This document shows, piece after piece, positions 22,255-32,595 of a DNA stretch of 64,000 bases. Source of the stretch: Sarocladium kiliense (lineage: Eukaryota > Ascomycota > Sordariomycetes > Hypocreales > Sarocladiaceae). Under the pieces are notes generated by a model that did not search any database, was not told where the DNA came from, and saw only the letters and a program-made list of their open reading frames with translations. The DNA is taken from contig JAUZTG010000029.1 of NCBI GenBank assembly GCA_030734395.1, forward strand, positions 2,294,001-2,358,000, read 5' to 3'. The translations under genes and the position numbers were made by a program. Within the stretch, counting starts at the first letter, position 1, and the number at the start of each line of letters is the position of its first letter.

Positions 22255-25200
22255 ATGCAAGAGCGCTACGAGCTGCGGGAGCCGCACGGCCCGGAGACCG
22301 CTTCTGCTACAACACAGTACGCCTCGTTGCCAGGGACCAACACATCAGAACATGCAGAGTTCAACCCCACAACAGCCAAATCAAAGCTTCTGGCTTCAGG
22401 TCGCGAAATAGCAGGTGAGTTTGCCTGTGTGGATATCGACGTACGATGCGGGTGCTGACAATGACGGTCAAGGCTGCCATCCGAGTAGATGGGTGTACGA
22501 GTTGCTTCACAATAACTTCACGACATGTGATATGTTCGATCGAGCTCGGCAGTCGAAGCGAGAAACACCTTTTGCATGGCAACATCCCCATCGACTTGTC
22601 ATCAACGGGAACCAGAGCTACGTCACCGAATCAAACCGAGTCCTGTCGTCCGTGTGTCTCGACTGCCATAACCATCTCATATTCAAGATGTCGTGGGACA
22701 GTAATCACGCAGGCTCGTTGTGCAACCACCAGCAAGCCAGTTGGCCACTCCCTGATAACCGATTCCCCTGGCATCATTTGACGTGGGTCGGCTCGGAGAC
22801 CGATCCGAACGTTTACGCCGCATCTACGAAGTACTATCCTCTCATTGCCCGGGAGTTCTTTATCTGCACGGCATCGCCGTGTACTTTCGAGTTGACCTTG
22901 GAGGTATCGGAGCCCAGGCTCACCTCGTGGATTATTGACTTGTTGCAAGACCAAGCAACGATTCTGACAAATCTCAACACTGCCCGCGAAAAGGAGCCTT
23001 CAAGATATGAGGGTGCCACGGATGACTGGGCGGTACAGGCACCGCTGAACCTCAATACATATCTGAAGAACCTCCTCGAATCAGAGCCAGATCAGGTCCG
23101 GAGTATCTCTAAGCGGAATAAGAGATTCGCGGTGCTCTTTGGTCCTCGATGCTTCTCTATTTTTCATCATCTTGAGTTTGAGGATATTGTGATCGAACGT
23201 GAAGGCCTTGATGAAGGAAACTTCAAGCCTCCCGCCCCAGATCCGCCGAAAGGCCCATTCGGGACCACGGAAGTCGACACATATCGCAGTTTCTTGGAAG
23301 ACGTGAGGTCGGAGGTGCAGTGCCTGATCCACAAAGCTGGCCAGTCTGCCGAGCAACCGACCTTCTGCACACCGAACCTCTATGCCGACCTGGGTGCACA
23401 GGAGGTGCTCAATGCTGCCTCGAACAGCTTGGTGAACACTGAGCCTTACAGGATCCTTGGTGTGCTCCCAGCTCAGTCCCGTGAGATGGTTGCCAACGCC
23501 TACAAACGACAATGGGATCGTCTACCAAGTCAGCGCCGGCAGCTTGTGGATGCTCTCATGGCCGTTGCTAACCACTCTGGCGATGACCAACTGTCCGAGT
23601 TCGCTATCACCCAGTCGTCAGTTTTTGACAGCCAAACGCAAACTGGTACGAAAGAGGACGATGACGGCGTAGTGTCTCAAGCTCTAGCGTATCTTGGTCT
23701 CCAGCCGCCCAACAATCACAGTGCCGATGTTGTTCTGCAAGCTTTTCGGACCAAGATAGCAGCGTCACCTGGCGATGCCGCCTCAGCGCGCTCCATGTTG
23801 CAACTCATCGCCAATAACTCAACAGATGACAACTACCAGGTCAAGCTCGTCATGGAGACGGATGATTCGCGCATGACTTTTGAGACCGCACGTGTTGTTC
23901 TTGGCCTTGATGTCTCCTCGCTTTCAGGACCGGATCTCATCGACAAGTGTCGCGCGAAGGTAGGTCATCTCGTGTAACCAGATTTATTTACATTAGGAAT
24001 ATGCACTAACTATACCAGCTTGCTGAGACTGAAGACTATGATGCTAAGGTCACATTGTTGGACGCGTACAGCGCCGCAGCCGATCACCTCAGTAGCCCTG
24101 AGTTGAAGCAGGTTGTTGCGGACTTGCGACGTGACAACAATATTCGTGCAACGGGACCCCTGGGGCACTCGACCGAGAACCGCGCCGTCGACTGGGCGTT
24201 ACCAGTGGGTTTGAACAACATTGGTAACACTTGCTATCTGAACAGCCTTTTGCAATATCTTTACACGGTCAAAGCCGTGCGTGACATCGCCAACCATTAT
24301 GATGACTTCAAACTCGAGCTTACTGACGAGGTTATTCACGAACGTCGTCTTGGTGGCAACAAGATGCAGATGGATCGTGGGGAGGCTGTGGTTGCCCAAG
24401 CTTGTAAGTCTTCAGATCCAGGTTTGACAAATTGTTTGCTGATATTTCATGTTTAGTCGTTCATGAATTGGGTGACCTGTTCAGTCAGTTGAAGACATCG
24501 GATAAAGCCGCTACCAGGCCATCTCAAAGACTTGCAAATGCGGTGCTGTTATCTACGCACTCTTTATTGGAGGCGCCGAAAGCTCCTGCAGAACCCTCTA
24601 AGGAGTCCGATCCTCCACCACTCCCGGCTCGCCCATCACCTGTTCCGCCAGTCGTCCCACAAAAACACCGAACTCCAATCGAGGATGATGATTCGGAGCC
24701 ATCGGCAATGCCCTTGAGTCTTAGCGGAAATGATAGCGCAGAGACCTTGATAGGACACGAAGAGATTGACTCCGAACCTTCGTATGAGAAGGTTGAGCAC
24801 GTACCATCGAATGTTGGTAACCGAGAGACTCCTCCTGTGGCTGAGATAATCAGCGATGAAGTGCAGATGCAGGATTCCTTCAAGGCTGTTTCAGCACCAG
24901 CGGAGTTAACAGCACCAGATGAGGCACAACATACTGCTTCTGCTGAAGATGATGATGTCAAGATGAATGGAGTAGACGAGGAAGAATCGGTGGACAAGAA
25001 AGTGCTTAACGCCCTCGAGCACCAGACGCGCTCTTCAGGCACTGATCAGCAAGATGTTGAGGAGGTGATTGGCAGCATTATCAACCGGCTTCAAGCCGCT
25101 ATCCAACCAAGCAAAATCGATGAGAAGACGGGGATCCAGCTTGAGAAGATCATGGAGACTTTCTTTGTCACCACCGTGAACTACACCAAGAAGTTTGACG

Positions 25201-26339
25201 ACAAAGAGTACCAGCATGAGATCAGTTTCGACAGGTCTATCACTGCATTCCCTGCTCCTGACGGACCTTGCTCCCTGTACGACGCACTCGGGCGCAACTT
25301 CGATCAGCAGATTCTAGAGGAGAGCAAGCTCTCACGCTACACGGCTATCAAGACTCTACCGCCAGTGCTCCACGTGCTCATTCAGCGGTCTCAATCCATC
25401 GGACGCAAGAATGGTAACCCAGTGGTCATTCCCGAAACACTCTATCTTGACAGGTATATGGATGCGCCACATGACTCCCCCGCTTTTCGACGGCGGGTTG
25501 AGGATTGGTCTATCGCAACTCGTGTCGAGGAGATCAAAGCCCAGAAAGCAAAGATCGATACAACTGTCTCAACAGCCGGCATTCTGGAACCCATTAGGCT
25601 CGGGACCTTTGCTGCGACTGATCAAGCTACAGCTGGAAAGGAAACGAAGAGCAGTGTGTTTGAGAATGAAACGTGGGATTTTGATGGCCCTGTCGATGAT
25701 GACTTCATGCTGGTCAACCCTGTGCCTCAGCCGGAGTCAGCCGAAGATCTCTTGAACCCACTACCACAGGAAGCGATGCATGCCACTGAGAAGGCCATTC
25801 AGGAGATGATGGAAGCAGAGCTTCAGCAGCGGGAGAAGACGTTGGAAGAGCATCAAGAGGCTTCCAAGGACATTCCCTACCGCCTTCACGCTGTGATCTG
25901 CCATCGTGGCCACCTAAGCTCAGGCCATTACTGGGTATGGATCCGAGACTTTGAGGATGATCTGTGGCGGTGGTACAACGATGCAGATGTGAAGGAGAAC
26001 AAGAACACCGAGGACGTCCTGAAGACACTGAGCTCTAGCGGGGAGCCGTACTATCTCTGCTACGTCCGCGATAGCGACAAGGAGAAGTACGTTGATGTTC
26101 CGAAACGTCAGCGTCCAGAAGGGGTGGATACTGCAGAGGAGGCCGCCCCAGTGCAGGATGAATCACATCAGATGCCAGACGCGCCACCATCACATAAGGA
26201 GAAGGACGCTGATGGTGACGTCGCTGTCCAGATGGGATCATCATCGTCCGGAGACTGGGGCGTGCCACAGCAGCCTGTGGCTGAGAGCAGGAGTGGTGAC
26301 CAGTCTGTCCCTGAGCCACCTCCGTATAGCGATTGGTGA
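22255..26339 (+). CDS. UBP2: Ubiquitin carboxyl-terminal hydrolase 2 (USP family deubiquitinase)
   Basis: Removes ubiquitin from proteins; yeast Ubp2 trims K63-linked chains opposite the Rsp5 ligase in endocytosis. Exons 22255-22414, 22473-23959, 24019-24403 and 24457-26339 encode 1304 residues. A UCH-type repeat domain lies at about 376-420 (PYRILGVLPAQSREMVANAY), diagnostic of the Ubp2 branch, with related segments further on. The USP domain opens at GLNNIGNTCYLN with catalytic Cys621 and is interrupted by a long acidic, proline-rich insertion (about 700-880). It closes at GHLSSGHYWVWIRD with catalytic His1168 and the WYNDADV strand. The C terminus is disordered and Pro/Ser-rich. All splice phases agree. 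The start ATG at 22255 has a mediocre context, so the first ~50 residues are the least certain part. Confidence 0.93.
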
Positions 26340-26574
26340 GGCAGAGGTGGAAAGAAACGGAATTGGGCAGAGAAGTGTGAGAATTGCATGGATATGGCGT
26401 TGAGGCTCGGGAAGAGCAGAAGAAAATACCCTGTATTAGCATCGCAATAGATGGGCGGACATGGATACGTATACGATACAGAGCTCTGAATCATGGTTAA
26501 TACGCGTGACGCACCGTGATTTGCCTTCAATTTGTACGTGATCGGTTTAGACCGTTTTTATACTTCTGTGGAGC

Positions 26575-27585
26575 TCAGCGGCCTTTGAAAACGGGCTTCC
26601 TCTTCTCGCCAAAAGCTTTGAGCGCTTCGTTTCTGTCCTCCGTTGCCACAACGCGCTCATACATCTGATTTTCCTTCTCCTGCCTCGCCCACATCACGGC
26701 CTCCAGGCCAGCCCTGATAGCAACCGGTCCACCCTCACAAATCTCCTGCGCCAGCCTCACAGCCTCGCTCAGCGCCGTTCTCCGCGCAAGATCCAGTATG
26801 TCCTCTTTCTTCTCGCCCTCTTTGCCCTCCGGCACAACCTCCACCAACCGATCCGCAATGCCCAGGAAATAAGCCTCTGGAGCAGCGACGCGACGACCGG
26901 TGAGAATGAGGTCGCGGGCGCGGGAGAGGCCAATTAGGGCGGGGAGGCGGTGGGTGCCGCCCGCGCCGGGGATTATGCCTAGGCGGGTTTCGGGGAGGCC
27001 GACGACGGCGTTGGAGGTTAGGACGCGGAGGTGGGTTGTCAGGGCGAGTTCGAGGCCGCCGCCAAGGGCTAGGGAGGAGATGGCGGAGATGGACGGGATA
27101 GGGAGGGCGGAAAGGGATGTGAATGTGTCGCGGAGGTTGGCGAGGAAGTCGGCGGTTCTGTTGGTAGTAAGTTAGTTCAATTGTTATGACCACTGGAAAT
27201 GATCAAGGGTTGAAGGGACATACTCTTGCTGAGTAAAGGTCTTGCGCTCCTTCAAGTCCGCACCAGCACAGAAGCAAGTATCGACAGCACTGGCGATAAC
27301 AACCGCCCTCGTTGGGCCATTGCTCATTGTGACAGCGTGTGGCGCCTCATCGCCTTCGGGGGTATACTGCTGATGCAGATCATCGAGCTCGGCGCGGAGA
27401 GCAGCGAGGAGAGAGCGGGAGATAGCGTTGCGAGCTGAGGGACGGTTCAGCTCGAGGATGCGGATGTGGCCTGAGCCAGGAGCTGGGAGGTTGGTGACGC
27501 GAACGAGGGGCCCGGAGTCGGCGGTTGAGGAGTAGAAGCGGCGGAGGAGGGGGAGACGGAGGGAAGGGGCAACGCGGGGAGGCAT
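26575..27585 (-). CDS. Mitochondrial enoyl-CoA hydratase/isomerase, methylglutaconyl-CoA hydratase (AUH) type
   Basis: Exons 27585-27224 and 27157-26575 (66-bp intron) give 314 residues. The start at 27585 yields a mitochondrial presequence (MPPRVAPSLRLPLLRRFYSS); the frame is open further upstream but without a better start. The crotonase core has FCAGADLKER for the CoA oxyanion hole, GGGLELAL with Glu157 and PETRLGIIPGAGGTHRLP with Glu177, the two catalytic acids. The ADLKER and LALGGGLELAL stretches match AUH, which hydrates 3-methylglutaconyl-CoA in leucine breakdown. A general short-chain enoyl-CoA hydratase is the alternative. It is convergent with UBP2, with 235 bp between the stop codons. 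Confidence 0.92.
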
Positions 27586-29454
27586 TTTGGCAGTAGGTTG
27601 AGAGTTATTGACGTTGGATTGTGTGTGAGGTTGAGGGGGGGGGGGGGGGAGAATCGAGAGAGATGATAGCGACGATGGATGCGAAGATGTTTGGATTCTG
27701 GGGAAGCTTGAGCCGAATTGTGGGGGAGCTCGGCTTCCGTCGGCCTGATTGGGTTGGGGTTGGGTTGGGGTTAAGGTCACCGACTCACGAAGGTTCACCT
27801 GATCAGAGCATGTAGCTGCGACTCCCGTTCCAGGTCCATGAATACGAATCGATGATTGTAGTTCAGAAGACCCGACTGTCCAGAAGTAACTCAAGTGCAG
27901 GCCGAGGTGGCCTTCCTCTGTGTTCTGAGTACATCAATACGACACTCTGATAGGCACATGCGTCTTATCTTGGCCTATCGAGCGTTCAGTTCGCTGTTGT
28001 CCCCGACCTCCAAACCACTGCAGTGGTGCGCTGGAGAGCAATGCTACCAGTGCACCTTCGTGGGGGTTAGCACGCGGTGGCGGTGTATCCCGCATCCATT
28101 GAACGGCACAATCCGTAACTGCGGGAAGATAAGGAACCCAAAAAGCAGTTCGAGGCGGTCCGGAATCCGGGGAAAGGGATGCATGGCGTCCGGGTAGGGT
28201 TTACGCTTTAATTCTAAGTTTGTTTCCTCCCCAAATGGTGGTGGTGCTGTCAACTGCACCCCTTTGTCCAACGTCAAAAAGCTGCACGTGTGTGTTGCTC
28301 AATTGCCTGCCACTAGAGACAAGGACAAGGGCCCAGTGGATGGGGTCTGGAAAGGCTTGTATTGTCTGGGCGATGGCCTGGAATGTCTTGGAAGGGTTCA
28401 TTTGGTGGGTAAAGCGCGCAGTTATCGCGAACATGAATGGGTCGTTTAAGTTGTCGGTGGGGAAGACGGGACTGTCCGATCGTAGCCCTACGAATAGGCA
28501 GCCAAGTTGATTTGACGCTGGTACACATGGAGTGGCATGTTTCTATTGAGAGAAGTCATTTATTCGCACATTTCTCCTGCTCCAAGACATGGAATGGCGC
28601 CTTTAAGTCTGTTTCACCTATTTCTGGGAGCATGGTACGCAGTGGCAAGTGCGACCCGGAGCTCTTTTCGTGCCTTCCTCCCCCAGGATGTCCACCACCA
28701 TTGCTCTTTTTAGGAAGGAACGATGGACCCTCGTTCAGTAGCCACACGACAGGGAAGCAGCAGCCTGGCTTGCCTCAATTCAGTCTCGCTTCGCATCTCT
28801 GCGCTGGCAACAGCAAGACTCCATCAATAGCGCCATTCCGATTTCCCCGATCCTTCCAAAGACTCCTCATCCTTACCACCATCCTCCACTTTGGCGTCTT
28901 CTCCTCCACCCTGTCAGACGCCGTTGCAACCTCTCAGCCTCAACCTTCTTTTCCCTCCCCAACCCCTCCCCCCCGCCTGTGCCTCTTTATCTCACCGAAC
29001 CCTTGTCCTATGCACCACAAAGGCAACCCAGCATGGTGCTCTCTTAGCCCCCAACGCCTCCTACGTCGCTGCGACTAGCAGTTCCTAGAGAAACCCCGGT
29101 CGAACTAGCCGAAGATTGGAAATCCGCTGGAGGCGATCCTTCTCTTCTCCACGCCGACGGAGTTCGACTTTCTTCTTCCCTCCTACCACAACAACAGGCA
29201 TTTGCATTTCGCTTGTCTCATCACGGGCTGCCTGTCAGGGTAAGAGTCCAGCTTTAGCATCCACGCTCCGTTCGACATTGCATGAACTCGCTCGCTCAGA
29301 TCCGACCGACGGAAAGCCACCGAACCCGGACGACTCGATCACATCATCCATTCTCCCGGGGATCTGACGGCAACCACTCTTCGATGGTCATGTGGTGCGC
29401 GCCTCACCTTCGTCACTTCCAAACGGCGTGTTCCATAACGGTCCTGTGACAAGC
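27586..29454. other. 1.9-kb divergent intergenic region
   Basis: Separates the AUH-type gene from the polytopic membrane protein gene. Short frames on both strands lack domains or usable starts. It holds a 15-base G run at 27635-27649. The last 600 bases are CT-rich and look like promoter plus leader. Confidence 0.55.
27635..27649 (+). repeat. 15-base poly-G run
   Basis: Uninterrupted G homopolymer about 50 bp upstream of the AUH-type start codon. Length in such tracts is often a sequencing estimate. Confidence 0.9.
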
Positions 29455-31464
29455 ATGACCACACCTTCGTGGACCTCGTCTATCATGACGACGTCCTCGG
29501 ACGTTTCCTCGATACCTGTTGCTTCTCAGACGCCACTTATTGTTATGCTACGTGGTGGCTTGTCCGACACCGGCGACTTCTTCCCGTTCGATGACTTAGC
29601 TACTTTGGATAGCCGTGACGGAGACAAATTTTCGTTCAAGAAGCTCATCGAGGATGGTGTCGAAGATGACCACGATATTGAGCTCTTCAGCAATGGATGC
29701 AAGCTCAGAGGTGGTGAGGTCGACTGCACCGTGGCTTGCAACGACACTTCCGAATTATTTTCCGGCCTCGAGACTTTCTACAACTGCGCTGCGCTGGCCT
29801 CCATCGCTCACCGAACACGAGAAGGTTCCAATTACTACCTGAATGACGAAGCTGAGCGCAATGCCAGTGAGATCATGGGCGATGGATCTCTCGCCACCTT
29901 CGAGAAACGATATGTATTGGATAACTTTGTCTCTTGCGCTCAGAGTTCTTGCGCACGTGATGCCCTCGGTGTTGCTTGTGATAGATCAATAAGTCGACTC
30001 AACAGATCTTCACCGGATGGAGACATTCTTGCGGCAATCGACACTTTCTGCCCAGAACTGCCTGCTGAGGTGGACCCTGACATCTTCGGGCCTGGTGTGC
30101 TGATCTCATACGTCCTCCAGGTCTGCTTCTCCAGCAGCTTATATCTCCTCCTCAAGGCATTTAATATCTATGTGCGGTGGTCGCAGAAGCCGCAGAGAAC
30201 CAACAGTGGCAACCTGCGGCGAGTCAAGACGATAATTTGGGCAGATTCGGGCGCTCTTTCTCGCATGAGTATCGCCATTGCCACAACGTTGGTCGAATTC
30301 CAGGAAGCCCAGGCGTGGTTCGTTTTCGCCGTACAGATCGCGTCTATCCTCGCTATCGTCGTCAACTCATCGGAAGGCACGTTCTGGGGTGAGGTTGTGT
30401 CCAACGCTGCCATTGCATATCATATCAGTCAGAACGGTATCCTGCCAATGTTCCTCATCCAGGTGTGCTTGCACAATGAAGGCATTCGCAACTGGCATAC
30501 GTTTCTTGGCTTTCTTGTCGAGTACCTTTTGGCTATTATCGCCACTACGCAGAAAGTTGGCTTTCACTCGGCAGTTGCACTCTTCAAGCACCAGAATGAG
30601 ATTGCAGAATGTGGAGGTCAGCCAAGTCCGCGAACCTACTGCGCAGCGCGAAGCGGTCACGAAGGGCTGCAGATCAATTTCTTTCCGCATCCCTTACTCT
30701 ATAAGATGGTTTTCCTCGCAGTCGACAGCATCACTGTGCTGGTGCTGATCATCGACCAAATCATGTGGACGTTTAGAAGGCACCACAAGACGAAGCATCT
30801 CAAATGGGGGAGCTGGCGGCCTGGTCGAGGACCCAAGGGCAAATTTCAACGTCATTGGAACATTGGAAAACTTTGGTTCTGGCGCCTGCTGGAAGCGGCC
30901 TATCTGATCATCAATATCCTGTACCTTGTCTCCTTGATCAAGGTCATCAATGGAGAGAGCTTTGCTGCGAATCGTTGGGCCTATGGTCAAATCATTGCCA
31001 TGACTGTTTGGGGTCCCGTCGTCGTCAAGCTTTTCGACCTTATTCTCTGTAAGTGCGCGTCTAAGCCCTATGACTACATCGGCTAACAAGATGCAGCCGG
31101 ACCACCGAAGAACGGCACCCGCCTTCAATCTGGACCACCACGACTTCGCATTGACAACATTCTAAATCGCCGACATGGAACTATCGCGGAGGAAGTACTC
31201 GATCTTGGGCCAGACCCTGAGGCAATGCGCAAGCCAAGGGCGAAATCCGTGCCTGATATCTTTGCAAACAAGATGCAAGATCAAGAGCAGGGCAGCAGCG
31301 ACGATCCTCGCGAAGGAGCGAGCGATGACATCCTCCCAGAGCTATTAGAAGCTCGTCGAACATTAGACCTCCGCTTCGAAGAAGCTGTGATGAGACAACG
31401 GAGTAGAAGCCAAGAGGAGCCAGAGAGGCATTCCGATGATATCCCTCCTCATTCGAGGGTCTGA
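29455..31464 (+). CDS. Polytopic membrane protein of unknown function
   Basis: Exons 29455-31048 and 31097-31464 (48-bp intron) encode 653 residues from the first in-frame ATG; the frame is open about 60 bases further upstream without ATG. Residues 1-200 are soluble, contain about nine cysteines (for example VDCTVACND, CAQSSCARD) and potential N-glycosylation sites, and have no clear signal peptide. Seven or eight hydrophobic segments follow, including VLISYVLQVCFSSSLYLLL, AWFVFAVQIASILAIVV, FLVEYLLAIIATT, VFLAVDSITVLVLIID, AAYLIINILYLVSLI and MTVWGPVVVKLFDLIL. A charged cytosolic tail of about 120 residues is encoded mostly by exon 2. I do not recognise the family; a Cys-rich ectodomain, membrane bundle and tail is receptor-like, but no known receptor motif is seen. 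Confidence 0.85.
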
Positions 31465-31704
31465 GGGTGGCATTTCTACCCTACCATTGAACAAAAGTTT
31501 GGATGATATATGTGTGATGAAGTTATGACACCGGACATTTACTTTGATAGCATAGCTGGCGCAGTCTGGTTTCGATAGATATACAGCATTCTGAATTATT
31601 GCATGTTTTCTGTTCCTGGGTAATTTGACTGAGTTTCGTCAACGCTCAACAGCTCAAAGGCCGCGTGTTTCGTGTCTTCGTCTATGCATCTCTCTACCTT
31701 TCCC

Positions 31705-32595
31705 TCACCGGTTTGGTATCGAATCATACTTCCCGGGTGCATACGCATAATTCGCGTTCTCTCTATCCCTCACGAAAGCATCCACCCGGGCATCTCTCCC
31801 CATCCCCGCCATCTCCATCCCTCTCTTACTCAGCTCTCTCCCAATCTCCTCATGCTTCTTCGCCTTCCACTCCACGTACTCGTCTCCAATGCTTTCTGCT
31901 CTTGACTTCTGCGCCATGGCACCCACCATGCAAATGGCGATGATTATAGATGCGAACATGCCGTTGGACATGTAGAGGGGTTTCCGGGTATGATTTGCCG
32001 CTCCTGGCATTTGGGCTTCGTGCCATCGTTCCCAGTCTTCCCATGTGGCATTGTGGGCTGCTGAGTTTGGGTTGTGACGCCAGGCGCGGTCGGCGCGGCG
32101 GAGGTCTTCGTGGGTGCCGTGGGAGGTTGGGGTCCAGCCGAGGCCGTGATTGTCGTAGAGGGCGCGTTTGGAGGGGGAGGAGAGGAGGTCGTTTGCGGCG
32201 ACGACGAGGCGGTAGCGTTCGAGTCGGGCGGAGGGCGTTATGGGTGATGAGGAGGAGGAGGAGGATGGGTGATGTTTGTCCGGGTGGTAGAGCTTTACAA
32301 GTTGGTAGAAGCGGTGTTTGGTGTATGGTGCTTTACGGCTGATGTCGAAGATCTCGTAAGGTGTTGGGTTTGGATTTCGCGGCCAGTCGGGGATTTTATG
32401 GTGCCGTTTACTGCTGCTGTCTTCTGTGTGTGTTGCGTAGCTGCGACGGCATTGAAGATGCTGGGATTGTCTTTGTTGGTAGGGACATCGTTGTGAGGGT
32501 CGGAGTGATGACGTTAACGATGGGATGTGTTGTGCTGGTGAGGAGGGGTGGGCGGGAGAGCAGCAGAGGGTGATGGTGGAGGATTTGAGGAGCAT
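31705..32595 (-). CDS. Mitochondrial J-domain (DnaJ-type) membrane protein
   Basis: Intronless, 296 residues. The Arg-rich, acid-poor N terminus (about 1-56, ending in RRSYATHT) reads as a mitochondrial presequence. A J domain occupies about 78-150: PYEIFDISRKAPYTKHRFYQ, then the catalytic HPD at 104-106 and RYRLVVAANDLLSSPSKRALYD. Between HPD and the third helix there is a Ser-rich insertion (seven consecutive Ser). One membrane span is visible at 212-228 (MFASIIIAICMVGAMAQ), followed by a charged tail. J proteins stimulate Hsp70; membrane-bound mitochondrial forms act in import or assembly. The exact yeast counterpart is unclear. It is convergent with the upstream membrane protein gene, 240 bp apart. 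Confidence 0.88.
   Translation of the reverse strand: MLLKSSTITLCCSPAHPSSPAQHIPSLTSSLRPSQRCPYQQRQSQHLQCRRSYATHTEDSSSKRHHKIPDWPRNPNPTPYEIFDISRKAPYTKHRFYQLVKLYHPDKHHPSSSSSSSPITPSARLERYRLVVAANDLLSSPSKRALYDNHGLGWTPTSHGTHEDLRRADRAWRHNPNSAAHNATWEDWERWHEAQMPGAANHTRKPLYMSNGMFASIIIAICMVGAMAQKSRAESIGDEYVEWKAKKHEEIGRELSKRGMEMAGMGRDARVDAFVRDRENANYAYAPGKYDSIPNR

Noticed and set aside
27586..27894. N-terminal extension of the AUH-type protein
   Set aside because: The frame stays open but encodes a Pro/Ser-rich stretch; the ATG at 27585 gives a proper mitochondrial presequence.
28501..29454. Short plus-strand frames upstream of the unknown membrane protein
   Set aside because: Non-ATG starts or Pro/Ser-biased translations of a CT-rich leader; no domain.
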